Origin: Aeromonas rivipollensis
Lineage (GTDB): Bacteria; Pseudomonadota; Gammaproteobacteria; Enterobacterales; Aeromonadaceae
Direction of reading: 5' to 3'
NCBI RefSeq assembly: GCF_037811135.1
Contig: NZ_CP149130.1
Span: 4,304,501-4,368,500, forward strand
Length of the DNA: 64,000 nt
Positions 47,284 to 59,793 of this stretch are shown here, piece after piece (within the stretch, counting starts at the first letter, position 1; every line of letters begins with the position of its first letter). The translations under genes were made by a program, and so were the position numbers. The notes below the pieces were generated by a model, which was not told the DNA's origin, did not search any database, and worked only from the letters and a program-made list of their open reading frames with translations.

Positions 47284-48864
47284 ATGGACCAGACAGATCG
47301 CTATGCCATCGAATTAAGAGGTATCGATAAGCGCTTTGGCGAAGTGTACGCCAACAAGCAGATCGACCTTCAGGTTCGTAAAGGCAGCATTCACGGCATC
47401 GTCGGCGAAAATGGCGCCGGCAAGTCGACCCTGATGAGCATCATCTACGGCTTCTATCACGCCGACAAAGGCGAGATGCTCATCGACGGCAACCCCTTCA
47501 AACCCCATGGCTCACAAGATGCGATTGCCGCAGGGGTGGGCATGGTGCACCAGCACTTTATGCTGGTGAACAATTTTACTGTTTTAGAAAACGTGATCCT
47601 CGGCGCGGAAAACGGCTGGCACCTGGGCAAGAGCCTGGCGGCGGCCGAGAAACTGCTCGGCGAGCTGGCCCGGGACTATGGTCTCGAGGTGCCGCTGCAC
47701 GAGAAGATCGAGGATCTGCCGGTGGGCCTGCAACAGCGGGTCGAGATCCTCAAGGCGCTCTATCGCGGCGCCCGCATCCTGATCCTCGACGAACCCACCG
47801 GGGTGCTGACCCCGCAAGAGGCGGATCACCTGTTCGAGGTGCTGAAAAAGCTGCGGGATCAGGGCGCGACCATCATCCTCATCACCCACAAACTGCGGGA
47901 GATCCTGGCCATCACGGATCAGGTCTCCATCATGCGCCGGGGCGAGATGGTGGCCCACGTCGCCACCAGGGACACCGACAAGGAGCAGCTCGCCGAGCTG
48001 ATGGTGGGCCGCAAGGTGCGCCTCAAGGTCGACAAGGGCACCGCCCAGCCGGGCGAGGCCAAGCTCAAGGTCGATGGTCTCTCTTACGTCGATGACGCCG
48101 GGGTGGAACGGGTCAAGTCCGTCAGCTTCGCGGTGCGGGCCGGGGAAGTTGTCGGTATCGCCGGGGTCTCGGGCAACGGTCAGTCCGAGCTGCTCAGCCT
48201 GCTCGGCGGCATCCTCAAGCCCAGCAAGGGCAGCTTCACCATCATCGGAGAGGCCCAGACCCACGAGGTGAGCCTGACCCATCCGGCCGATCCGGAGCGG
48301 GTGCGCAACTTCGGCCTCGGCCACATCCCCGAAGACAGGCATAAGATGGGACTGATCAATCGCTTCGAGGCGAAAGAGGCCTTCATCCTCGGTTATCACC
48401 GCCGCCCGCAATACAACAAGGGCTGGCTGCAGGACAAGGAGGCGATCCGTCAGGATTGCCAGGCCAAGATGGAGAAGTGGGACGTGCGCCCGCCGAGCCC
48501 GGAACACAAGACCGCGAACTTCTCCGGCGGCAACCAGCAGAAACTGGTGATCGCCCGGGAAGTGGAGCAGGACCCGGATGTGCTGCTGGTTGGCCAGCCG
48601 ACTCGCGGCGTCGACATCGGCGCCATCGAGTACATCCACCAGCAGATCATCGCCATGCGCGACAAGGGCAAGGCGGTGCTGCTGGTGTCGGTGGAGCTCG
48701 ACGAGATCATGAGCCTGTCCGACCGCATCCTGGTCATCGCCGACGGCCGCATCGTCGGCGAGCTGGACGGTGCCAGGGCGGATGAGCGCACCATAGGTCT
48801 TATGATGGCGAATATCGTTCCCGACGAGGTGGCGGCAAGCCAACCCGAAGGAGCCGCATCATGA
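47284..48864 (+). CDS. Nucleoside ABC transporter, tandem ATPase subunit
   Basis: A 526-residue double ABC ATPase of the sugar/nucleoside importer type (NupO/RbsA-like). First half: Walker A GENGAGKST and Walker B ILILDEPTGVLTP. Second half: degenerate Walker A GVSGNGQSE, signature NFSGGNQQKLVIARE and DVLLVGQPTRGVDIGA. The ATG at 47284 has AAGGA eight bases upstream. Its 3' end is partly repeated in the adjacent mini-ORF. Confidence 0.93.
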   Translation: MDQTDRYAIELRGIDKRFGEVYANKQIDLQVRKGSIHGIVGENGAGKSTLMSIIYGFYHADKGEMLIDGNPFKPHGSQDAIAAGVGMVHQHFMLVNNFTVLENVILGAENGWHLGKSLAAAEKLLGELARDYGLEVPLHEKIEDLPVGLQQRVEILKALYRGARILILDEPTGVLTPQEADHLFEVLKKLRDQGATIILITHKLREILAITDQVSIMRRGEMVAHVATRDTDKEQLAELMVGRKVRLKVDKGTAQPGEAKLKVDGLSYVDDAGVERVKSVSFAVRAGEVVGIAGVSGNGQSELLSLLGGILKPSKGSFTIIGEAQTHEVSLTHPADPERVRNFGLGHIPEDRHKMGLINRFEAKEAFILGYHRRPQYNKGWLQDKEAIRQDCQAKMEKWDVRPPSPEHKTANFSGGNQQKLVIAREVEQDPDVLLVGQPTRGVDIGAIEYIHQQIIAMRDKGKAVLLVSVELDEIMSLSDRILVIADGRIVGELDGARADERTIGLMMANIVPDEVAASQPEGAAS

Positions 48865-48975
48865 ACCAGGTATCCTGCCGTAAAACATGGGGTCTGATGA
48901 TGGTCAACACACCAGTGCCGGACGAGATTGCCAAGGAGGCCCACTGATGAGCCAAGTACGTATTCCTGCCTGGAT
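48793..48975 (+). repeat. Tandem duplication of the ATPase-permease junction
   Basis: Copy 1 (from about 48796) encodes GLMMANIVPDEVA, the ATPase stop and MNQV; copy 2 (from about 48891) encodes GLMMVNTPVPDEIA, a stop and MSQV. The two are offset by 95 bases at the ATPase end and 86 at the permease start, and have clearly diverged. Confidence 0.8.
48861..48947 (+). CDS. Chimeric 28-residue mini-ORF between ATPase and permease
   Basis: It starts at an ATG overlapping the ATPase stop (ATGA), reads MNQVSCRKTWGLMMV and ends ...PDEIAKEAH, and stops at a TGA overlapping the permease start (TGATG). Its N-terminus mimics the permease start (MSQV) and its C-terminus mimics the ATPase end. It is probably a duplication scar that preserves translational coupling. 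Confidence 0.4.
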   Translation: MNQVSCRKTWGLMMVNTPVPDEIAKEAH

Positions 48976-50065
48976 CTCCGTGGGCGTGCTGCCCGCGGTC
49001 AATATCCTGCTGGCCTTCCTGGTGTCGGCCATCCTGTTCTATTACCTCGACATCAACCCGGTCGATGCCGCCGAGATCATGTGGTACGGCGCCTTCGGCA
49101 CCGGCGAGGGGATAGGCTTCACCCTCTACTACGCCACCGGCTTCATCTTCACCGGTCTGGCGGTGGCGGTGGCCTTCCACGCTGGCCTGTTCAACATCGG
49201 CGGTGAGGGCCAGGCCTATATCGGCGGCCTGGGCGTGGGGCTGGTCTGTCTGCTGCTCGGTGACGTGCTGCCGTTCGCGCTCTTGCTGCCGCTCGCCATC
49301 ATAGCCGGTGGCCTGTTCGGCGCGGCCTGGGCCTTCATCCCGGCCTGGCTGCAAGCCAAGCGAGGCAGCCACATCGTCATCACCACCATCATGTTCAACT
49401 TCATCGCCGCCTCCCTGATGGCCTACCTGCTGGTGGACGTCTTCAAGCCGCCAGGATCCATGGCCACCGAGAGCAAGGTGTTCGCCGTGGCGAGCTGGCT
49501 GCCGAAGATGAGCGAGCTGGCGGCCGGTTTCGGTGTGACCATGCCGAACAGCCCGCTGAACATCAGCTTCTTCTGGGCGCTGATCTGTGCGGCCCTGGTG
49601 TGGGTCTTCATCTGGCATACCCGCTGGGGCTACGAGATCCGCTCGGTGGGGGCCAGTCAGAGCGCCTCCGCCTATGCGGGCATCTCCTACCCCAAGGTGG
49701 TGATCCTGGCCATGGTGATCTCCGGCATGCTGGCGGGCTTCTTCGCCCTCAACGTGCTGCAGGGTGAGCTGCACCAGATCAAGCTCAACTTCGTGGAAGG
49801 CTTCGGCTTCACCGGCATAGCGGTGGCCCTGATGGGTCGCAACCACCCGGTCGGCGTCATCATCGCCAGCCTGCTGTTCGGCTTCCTCTATCAGGGTGGC
49901 GCCGAGCTCAGCTTCGAGTTCGGGGTGGATCGCAACATAGTGGTGGTGCTGCAGGGTCTGGTGATCCTGTTCTGCGGCGCCCTCGAGCACATGCTGCGTC
50001 CGCGCATCGAGCAGGCCTACCTGGCGTTTGCCAACCGCTCAACCGCACAAGTGAAGGGAGTCTGA
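48947..50065 (+). CDS. Nucleoside ABC transporter permease 1
   Basis: A 372-residue inner-membrane permease of the BPD_transp_2 family (NupP-like), with about ten helices. It shows the EAA-like cytoplasmic segment YEIRSVGASQSASAYAGISYPKVV. The ATG at 48947 follows AAGGAGG and overlaps the preceding mini-ORF stop. It works with permease 2 and the double ATPase. Confidence 0.92.
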   Translation: MSQVRIPAWISVGVLPAVNILLAFLVSAILFYYLDINPVDAAEIMWYGAFGTGEGIGFTLYYATGFIFTGLAVAVAFHAGLFNIGGEGQAYIGGLGVGLVCLLLGDVLPFALLLPLAIIAGGLFGAAWAFIPAWLQAKRGSHIVITTIMFNFIAASLMAYLLVDVFKPPGSMATESKVFAVASWLPKMSELAAGFGVTMPNSPLNISFFWALICAALVWVFIWHTRWGYEIRSVGASQSASAYAGISYPKVVILAMVISGMLAGFFALNVLQGELHQIKLNFVEGFGFTGIAVALMGRNHPVGVIIASLLFGFLYQGGAELSFEFGVDRNIVVVLQGLVILFCGALEHMLRPRIEQAYLAFANRSTAQVKGV

Positions 50066-50067
50066 TC

Positions 50068-50187
50068 ATGTTCGAAATGCTGATCCTGATGCTGGACGCG
50101 ACCATTCGTACAGCACCGCCCCTGATCCTGGCTGCCATGGATGACAGGAATGTTTTGCGAGCCGAAGGGAGTCCAAGCCATGTTTGA
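50068..50187 (+). pseudogene. Frameshifted partial copy of permease 2 N-terminus
   Basis: It begins MFEMLILMLDATIRTAPPLI like the true permease 2 (50180). After 24 identical residues an extra four bases (GATG) shift the frame; the other frame then continues TGMFCEPKGV, matching AGMFCERSGV of the real gene. As read, a 39-residue ORF stops at 50187, overlapping the permease 2 start. All nine base differences in the first 72 bases are synonymous. Confidence 0.8.
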
Positions 50188-51145
50188 AATGTTGATCCTG
50201 ATGCTGGACGCGACTATTCGTACCGCGCCGCCGCTCATTCTGGCGGCCATGGCGGGCATGTTTTGCGAACGCTCCGGGGTGGTCAACATCGCCCTGGAGG
50301 GCAAGCTGCTGGCGGCGGCCTTCGCCAGTGCGGCCGCGGCCGCCGTCTCCGGCTCCGCCTGGATTGGGCTGGGTGCCGGGGTGGGGGTTTCCATCCTGTT
50401 CGCCCTGCTGCACGGCTTCGCCACCATCACCCACCGCGGTGATCAGGTGGTGAGCGGCATGGCCATCAACATACTGGCGGCCGGTCTGACCGTGACCCTG
50501 GGCCGTTACTGGTTCGATCAGGGCGGCCAGACCCCGGCGCTCTCCGGCGATGCCCGCTTCGCCCCCATCGACCTGCCCTTCGCCAAGGAGCTCTATGACG
50601 TGCCCGTCATCGGCCAGCTCTACAGCGAGCTCCTGAGCGGTCACTCCCTGCTGGAGTACGTGGCCTTCGCCGCAGTTCCCCTGGCCTGGTGGGTGCTGTT
50701 CCGCACCCGCTTCGGCCTGCGGCTGCGGGCGGTGGGCGAGGCCCCGGCGGCGGTGGATACCGCAGGTATCTCGGTGGTGCGGATGCGCTACACAGCGCTC
50801 ATCATCGGTGGCCTGCTGGCCGGGATCGGGGGCACCTATCTGGCGGTGGCCCAGACCGCCCAGTTCATCCCCAACATGAGCGCGGGCAAGGGCTTCATGG
50901 CACTGGCGGCGCTGGTGTTTGGCAAGTGGCGTCCCTGGAATGCCATGGCGGCCTGTCTGCTGTTCGGCTTCCTCGACGCCGTCGCCATCCGGTTGCAGGG
51001 GGTCAGCATCGGCGACTTCCCGATCCCGGTGCAGGCGATAGAGGCGCTGCCCTACATCTTGACGGTGTTCCTGCTGGCTGGCTTCATCGGCAAGGCGGTG
51101 GCGCCCAAGGCGCTCGGTACCCCTTACGTCAAGGAACGGGAATAG
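50180..51145 (+). CDS. Nucleoside ABC transporter permease 2
   Basis: A 321-residue BPD_transp_2 permease (NupQ-like): MFCERSGVVNIALEGKLLAAAFA near the N-terminus and the cytoplasmic segment LRLRAVGEAPAAVDTAGISVVRMRY. The start at 50180 is set by AAGGGAG and by alignment with the partial upstream copy. It is the last gene of the nucleoside transporter operon, followed by a strong terminator. Confidence 0.93.
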   Translation: MFEMLILMLDATIRTAPPLILAAMAGMFCERSGVVNIALEGKLLAAAFASAAAAAVSGSAWIGLGAGVGVSILFALLHGFATITHRGDQVVSGMAINILAAGLTVTLGRYWFDQGGQTPALSGDARFAPIDLPFAKELYDVPVIGQLYSELLSGHSLLEYVAFAAVPLAWWVLFRTRFGLRLRAVGEAPAAVDTAGISVVRMRYTALIIGGLLAGIGGTYLAVAQTAQFIPNMSAGKGFMALAALVFGKWRPWNAMAACLLFGFLDAVAIRLQGVSIGDFPIPVQAIEALPYILTVFLLAGFIGKAVAPKALGTPYVKERE

Positions 51146-51168
51146 CTTCCCGTCCATGCACAGAATGT

Positions 51169-51198
51169 AAAAAGGCCCACGAAAGTGGGCCTTTTTTT
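51169..51198. terminator. Bidirectional terminator
   Basis: AAAAAGGCCCAC-GAAA-GTGGGCCTTTTTTT, a perfect stem with a GNRA loop, between the convergent permease and aminopeptidase genes. Confidence 0.92.
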
Positions 51199-51221
51199 GC
51201 GTGGCTATGGCCCCTGGCGCC

Positions 51222-54963
<3,742 letters not shown>

Positions 54964-54973
54964 TCCCATGAGA

Positions 54974-55002
54974 GCCCCGCCCATCGATGAATGGGCGGGG
55001 CG
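54974..55002 (+). other. Intercistronic hairpin (frmA-fghA)
   Basis: GCCCCGCCCAT-CGATGA-ATGGGCGGGGC is an 11-base-pair perfect stem without a T-run, just before the fghA ribosome site. It probably acts as a 3' stabiliser of frmA mRNA. Confidence 0.5.
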
Positions 55003-55014
55003 AGGAGTCCTTCG

Positions 55015-55869
55015 ATGAATCTGGACATCATCAGCAGCAACAAGAGCTTCGGCGGCTGGCACAAGCAGTATCGCCACCCCTCCACCGTACTAGGCTGCGA
55101 GATGCGCTTCGCCATCTACCTGCCGCCCCAGGCCCTCACCGGCCAGAAAGTGCCGGTGCTCTACTGGCTCTCCGGCCTCACCTGCACCGACGAGAACTTC
55201 ATGCAGAAGGCGGGGGCCCAGCGCATCGCCGCCGAGCTCGGCATCGCCCTGGTGGCACCGGACACCAGCCCGCGCGGCGAGGGGGTACCGGACGATCCCG
55301 GTTACGATCTCGGCATGGGGGCAGGCTTCTATGTCAACGCCACCCAGCACCCCTGGCGGGATCACTACCAGATGTATGACTATGTCACCCGGGAGCTGCC
55401 CGAGCTCATCGAGACCCACTTCCCGGTCTCCACCAGGCGCGCCATCAGCGGCCACTCCATGGGGGGCCACGGGGCGCTCATCGCCGCGTTGCGCGAACCC
55501 GGCCGCTACCGCTCGGTGTCGGCCTTCAGCCCCATCAGCCACCCGAGCCGCGCCCCCTGGGGCCAGAAGGCCCTCGGCGCCTATCTCGGCAACAACCCCT
55601 TGCTGTGGCAGGAGTGGGACAGCTGCCAGCTGCTGCGCCACCACGACAGCCAGCCCCTGCCGACCCGGGTAGACGTGGGACTGGACGATCCCTTCCTGGC
55701 GGAGCAACTCGGCATAGACGCCCTGGCCGAGATCGCAACCGCCAAGGAGTGGCCCCTGGCGCTCCATCGCCATGCCGGCTATGACCACAGCTACTACTTC
55801 GTGGCGAGCTTCATCGAGGAGCACCTGCGCTTTCATGCCAGCCACCTGGGCGAGCCGGCCCAGGGCTGA
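55015..55869 (+). CDS. fghA: S-formylglutathione hydrolase
   Basis: A 284-residue esterase D-type alpha/beta hydrolase that releases formate and glutathione. The nucleophile elbow is SGHSMGGHGA; the family segments YWLSGLTCTDENFMQKAGAQR and GYDHSYYFVASFIEEH (catalytic His) are clear. The ATG at 55015 follows GAGGAG. With frmA it completes glutathione-dependent formaldehyde detoxification. Confidence 0.96.
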   Translation: MNLDIISSNKSFGGWHKQYRHPSTVLGCEMRFAIYLPPQALTGQKVPVLYWLSGLTCTDENFMQKAGAQRIAAELGIALVAPDTSPRGEGVPDDPGYDLGMGAGFYVNATQHPWRDHYQMYDYVTRELPELIETHFPVSTRRAISGHSMGGHGALIAALREPGRYRSVSAFSPISHPSRAPWGQKALGAYLGNNPLLWQEWDSCQLLRHHDSQPLPTRVDVGLDDPFLAEQLGIDALAEIATAKEWPLALHRHAGYDHSYYFVASFIEEHLRFHASHLGEPAQG

Positions 55870-55947
55870 CCAGGGGCCAGACAGGCCCCCATGGTCGCCC
55901 GCCCCTCATCAGCGGGCGGCCATAAACAAGGGAACAGGGAGACAAGG

Positions 55948-56454
55948 ATGACGATCTTCACCACGCTGCTGGCCATGCCGGACCAGTTCGAACGACTGCT
56001 GGCACAGGTGCCCGCCGACCAGCTGGACTGGGAACCCGCCAACTGGGCCGGGACCCCAGCCGAGCGCTTCAGCGCCCGGGGGCACCTCTGCCACCTGCTG
56101 GACATAGAGACCCAGGGCTATCAGCTGCGCTTTCGCCGCACCCTGGAAGAGAGCCTGCCGGCGCTTGCCTCCCTCGATGGTTATCAGCTGGCGCGAGACA
56201 ACCATTACCCGTTGCAGGATACCGCTGTGCAGCTGGACCGCTTTCGCACCGCCCGCATGCAGACAGTGGACTGGCTCAAGGCGCTGCCCTCCAGCGCCTG
56301 GGCGCGGCGCGCCCGCTATGGCGACTATGGCGAGGTGACCCTGGACGGTCTGGTGCGCCTGCTCGTCAGCCACGACCACCAGCACCTCGCCGGCATGCAG
56401 TGGCTGTTGATGCGGCTCAACGCGGATCTGCGCCTCGCACTCCCTCTCGAGTGA
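55948..56454 (+). CDS. DinB-fold metalloprotein
   Basis: A 168-residue four-helix DinB/YfiT-like protein. Probable metal-binding histidines lie in GHLCHLLDIE and in SHDHQHLAG. Many members of this fold are thiol-dependent transferases (bacillithiol or mycothiol S-transferases) or of unknown activity. It lies between glutathione-dependent formaldehyde genes and the ovothiol gene ovoA, so a thiol-related role is an attractive but unproven inference. Confidence 0.8.
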   Translation: MTIFTTLLAMPDQFERLLAQVPADQLDWEPANWAGTPAERFSARGHLCHLLDIETQGYQLRFRRTLEESLPALASLDGYQLARDNHYPLQDTAVQLDRFRTARMQTVDWLKALPSSAWARRARYGDYGEVTLDGLVRLLVSHDHQHLAGMQWLLMRLNADLRLALPLE

Positions 56455-56479
56455 GGCGCGCCGCTCATAACCCTTCATG

Positions 56480-56503
56480 AAAAAAGGCCCCGTCGGGGCC
56501 TTT
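56480..56503. terminator. Bidirectional terminator
   Basis: AAAGGCCCC-GTC-GGGGCCTTT, preceded by an A-run, between the convergent DinB and GIN-domain genes. Confidence 0.85.
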
Positions 56504-56523
56504 CTCATCTTGGTGCATTCAGG

Positions 56524-57246
56524 TCAGCTCCCCCGCCGGTTCACCAGACCCGAGCCCGCTATCTCGCTGCTCAGCTCGGGCTCCCCCCAGTAACTGACCG
56601 AGCCAGAACCGGCGATCTCTATCTTGAGCCGCTCCTGCACCCTGACCTCCACCTCGCCGCTGCCCGCAATATTGACGTCGGCCTCCTGGCTCAGCAGCCG
56701 TGCCCCCAGCACGCCCCCCGAACCTGCGATGTTGAGCTCCATGGCCCTGGCAGAGCCGGTCCCCAGATCCAGGCTCCCCAGACCGGCGATGTTGCCCTCC
56801 AGCCGGTTCAGCTCCAGCCCGCTGGCCACTATGTCACCCGTGCCCGCCACCGACAGCACCAGCTCATCCCCCTTGAAGTCACGCAGCTCGCCATTGCCGG
56901 TGCCCGCCAGCGCCAGCTCATGGAGCTCGGGCAGGGTGATGGTGATCTCCAGCGGCTCGGTGGGGGCCAGCCGATAGCCCTCCTTCACCTCTATCTCCAG
57001 CTTGTCGTCCCGCTCGGTCAGATCCAGGTAGGGCAGCAGGTTCCCCTGTCCCCGGATGTGGATGCCCCTCGCCTCCCCCGCCACCAGATGGATATTGGCG
57101 GGCACCCCGGCCAGCACCCGGGTCACCTCCCGACCCAGGGGGTGCTGCTGCTCCACCAGGGCCCCGGCCCCGCTCACCTTGACATCGTCCTGCCAGCTGC
57201 AGCCACTCAGCCCCAGGGCCAGCACGGCTCCCATCATCCATCTCAT
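56524..57246 (-). CDS. Lipoprotein with GIN (DUF2807) domain
   Basis: A 240-residue lipoprotein: lipobox LGLSGC (C16), then a right-handed beta-helix-like GIN/DUF2807 domain with strongly repetitive turns (ALAGTGNGELR, SVAGTGDIVAS, NIAGLGSLDLG, NIAGSGGVLG, NIAGSGEVEV, EIAGSGSVSY, EIAGSGLVNR). Such domains coat the periplasm or outer membrane; the role is unknown. The start at 57246 follows GAGGAG. Confidence 0.85.
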   Translation of the reverse strand: MRWMMGAVLALGLSGCSWQDDVKVSGAGALVEQQHPLGREVTRVLAGVPANIHLVAGEARGIHIRGQGNLLPYLDLTERDDKLEIEVKEGYRLAPTEPLEITITLPELHELALAGTGNGELRDFKGDELVLSVAGTGDIVASGLELNRLEGNIAGLGSLDLGTGSARAMELNIAGSGGVLGARLLSQEADVNIAGSGEVEVRVQERLKIEIAGSGSVSYWGEPELSSEIAGSGLVNRRGS

Positions 57247-57585
57247 CGTCACTCTCCTCGTTGTGTATTGGCAAACGCGACCCCTTGGTCCACGCAGCCT
57301 GGTGAAGGGGCGATTGCAAACCACATGCCAGAGGGTCAAACCTATGATTTTCAACTTAAAATCAGATTTCACGCTCACGCTCCCCTTCATTTAGAGAGCC
57401 ATTCAGACCATAAGTTGGTCAAACTCACCATGCCCGAACGGGGGGAGACGGCCCGCCGGCAGGGCCAGCCGCCGCCGGGAGAGGAAGTTTTTGGTTGCCG
57501 CCCCGGTCTGTTGAGCCAATAGTGATACCTTGTGCGTATAGAGCTCTCCACCGTGCATTTGTCACTGCCAACAAGGAGTCAGAGC
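57247..57585. other. Intergenic region upstream of ovoA (339 bp)
   Basis: It separates divergently transcribed genes and should hold both promoters. An AT-rich part lies near 57340-57420, with a small GACC...GGTC hairpin near 57408. No gene recognised. Confidence 0.4.
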
Positions 57586-59736
57586 GTGACCCAAGTCAGC
57601 CATTCATTCGCCAGCCCAGACGGCCTGCCAGCCCCGACCCGTACCCCGCTGCTCGGCGGCGACGATCCCGAGCACAAGCGCCGCGAGCTGCTCGACTACT
57701 TCTGTCAGACCTTCGACCTCTACGACTCACTGTTCGATTGCCTGGCCGATGAGCGGGCCTGGTTCAACAAGGCGATCCCCCTGCGCCACCCCCTCATCTT
57801 CTACTACGGCCACACCGCCGCCTTCTTCGTCAACAAGCTGCTGGCGGCCAACCTCATCGACCGGCGCCTCGATCCCCGCATCGAGGCCATGGTGGCCATA
57901 GGGGTGGACGAGATGAGCTGGGACGATCTGGACGAGACCCACTACGACTGGCCCGCTGTGGCCGAACTGCGCGACTACCGTGACCGCGTGCGCGCCCTGG
58001 TGTGTGATTTCATCGAACGTATGCCGCTGACCCTGCCCATCGACTGGCAGAGCCCGGCCTGGGTCATCCTGATGGGCATAGAGCACGAGCGCATCCACCT
58101 GGAGACCTCCAGCGTGCTGATCCGCCAGTTGCCCCTGGCCTGGGTGCAGCCGCAGCCCTATTGGCCCGCCTGCACCCAGGCCCGCCACAGACGCGACCAG
58201 GTGCCCGCCAACAGCCTGCTGCCGGTGGCAGGAGGTCGGGTGCGCCTCGGCAAGCAGGACGCCACCTACGGCTGGGACAACGAATATGGCGAGCGCCACA
58301 TCGAACTGGCCCCCTTCCAGGCCAGCCGCATGCTGGTGAGCAACGCCGAGTACTTCCCCTTCGTGCAGGCCGGCGGCTATGAGACCCGGGCCTGGTGGGA
58401 CGACGAGGGCTGGGGCTGGTGCCAGTATGCAAAAGTGCGCATGCCCAGCTTCTGGGTCGGCGACCCCAGCGAGCCCGAGCAACTGCAACTGCGGCTGATG
58501 ACCGGGCAGGCCCCCCTGCCCTGGGACTGGCCGGTGGAGGTGAACCAGCTGGAGGCCGCCGCCTTCTGCCGCTGGAAGGCGGCCCAGACCGGCCTGCCCA
58601 TACAGCTGCCGAGCGAGGGGGAGTGGATGCTGCTGCGCGAGCAGGTGCCCGACGATCAGCCGGACTGGCTGGAAGCCCCCGGCAATATCAACCTGGCCCG
58701 CTTCGCCTCCTCCTGCCCGGTGGATGCCTGCCCCCAGGGCGACTTCTTCGATCTGGTGGGCAACGTCTGGCAGTGGACCAGCACCGCCATCGACGGTTTC
58801 GAGGGGTTCAAGGTGCACCCCCTCTACGACGATTTCTCCACCCCCACCTTCGATGGCAAGCACAGCCTCATCAAGGGCGGCAGCTGGATAAGCACCGGCA
58901 ACGAGGCGCTCAAGTCGTCCCGCTACGCCTTCCGCCGCCACTTCTTCCAGCATGCGGGCTTCCGCTATCTGGTCTCACGCTATCAGGAAGCCATCACAGT
59001 GAATCCTTATGAAACCGACGCCCTGGTGGCGCAATACCTCGACTTCCAGTACGGCCCGACCCACTTCGGGGTGGCCAACTACGCCAGCACCCTGGCCAGC
59101 CTCGCCAGCGAGCTGTGCAGCCGCCATGAGCGGGCGCTGGACATCGGCTGCGCCACCGGCCGCGCCAGCTTCGAGCTGGCCCGCCACTTCCAGCACGTGG
59201 ACGGGGTGGACTACTCGGCCCGCTTCATCGACGTGGCGCTCGCCCTTGCCAGCCAGGACAGCTTCCGCTATGCCCTGCCCCTGGAGGGGGATCTGGTGGA
59301 GTATTGCGAGGCGCGCCTCTCCAGCCATGATCTGGGCCCTGAGCAGGCCGAACGGGTTCACTTCAGCCAGGGGGATGCCTGCAACCTCAAGCCCAAGTAC
59401 GAGCACTACGATCTGGTGCTCGCCTCCAACCTGATCGACCGGCTGCGGGAGCCCGCCCGCTTCCTGCGGGACATTGCTCCGCGCCTTCGCAGCGGCGGCC
59501 TGCTGGTGCTCACCAGCCCCTACACCTGGCTGACCGACTACACCCCCAAGGCGAACTGGCTCGGCGGCATCCGGGAAAACGGCGAGGCCCTCTCCACCCA
59601 TCAGGCACTGCAACGGCTGCTGGCGGCGGAGTTCGAGGAGCTATGCCCGCCGAGAGACGTGCCCTTCGTCATCCGCGAAACCGCCCGCAAGCACCAGCAC
59701 ACTGTGGCCCAGCTCACCGTCTGGCGCAAACGCTGA
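57586..59736 (+). CDS. ovoA: 5-histidylcysteine sulfoxide synthase OvoA
   Basis: A 716-residue three-domain enzyme for ovothiol A synthesis. The N-terminal DinB-like domain carries the iron motif HX3HXE (H167-ERI-H171-L-E173). The formylglycine-generating-enzyme-like domain (about 190-460, ending GGSWISTGNEA...RYAFRRHFFQHAGFRYL) joins cysteine sulfur to histidine with oxygen. The C-terminal SAM methyltransferase (from about 515, ALDIGCATGRASFELA) makes the N-methyl group. The GTG at 57586 follows AAGGAG. No ovoB-like PLP lyase is adjacent. Confidence 0.92.
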   Translation: MTQVSHSFASPDGLPAPTRTPLLGGDDPEHKRRELLDYFCQTFDLYDSLFDCLADERAWFNKAIPLRHPLIFYYGHTAAFFVNKLLAANLIDRRLDPRIEAMVAIGVDEMSWDDLDETHYDWPAVAELRDYRDRVRALVCDFIERMPLTLPIDWQSPAWVILMGIEHERIHLETSSVLIRQLPLAWVQPQPYWPACTQARHRRDQVPANSLLPVAGGRVRLGKQDATYGWDNEYGERHIELAPFQASRMLVSNAEYFPFVQAGGYETRAWWDDEGWGWCQYAKVRMPSFWVGDPSEPEQLQLRLMTGQAPLPWDWPVEVNQLEAAAFCRWKAAQTGLPIQLPSEGEWMLLREQVPDDQPDWLEAPGNINLARFASSCPVDACPQGDFFDLVGNVWQWTSTAIDGFEGFKVHPLYDDFSTPTFDGKHSLIKGGSWISTGNEALKSSRYAFRRHFFQHAGFRYLVSRYQEAITVNPYETDALVAQYLDFQYGPTHFGVANYASTLASLASELCSRHERALDIGCATGRASFELARHFQHVDGVDYSARFIDVALALASQDSFRYALPLEGDLVEYCEARLSSHDLGPEQAERVHFSQGDACNLKPKYEHYDLVLASNLIDRLREPARFLRDIAPRLRSGGLLVLTSPYTWLTDYTPKANWLGGIRENGEALSTHQALQRLLAAEFEELCPPRDVPFVIRETARKHQHTVAQLTVWRKR

Positions 59737-59749
59737 CGACGCGGCAAAC

Positions 59750-59782
59750 GAAAGAGGGAGGCCCATGGCCTCCCTCTTTTTT
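59750..59782. terminator. Bidirectional terminator
   Basis: AAAGAGGGAGGC-CCATG-GCCTCCCTCTTT followed by T residues, between the convergent ovoA and YfeH-like genes. Confidence 0.9.
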
Positions 59783-59793
59783 ATCCAGACGGC

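Noticed and set aside
50141-50179. Permease 2 starting at ATG 50141
   Set aside because: This stretch is the out-of-frame tail of the duplicated gene start; the ATG at 50180 has the ribosome site AAGGGAG and matches the copy's own start.
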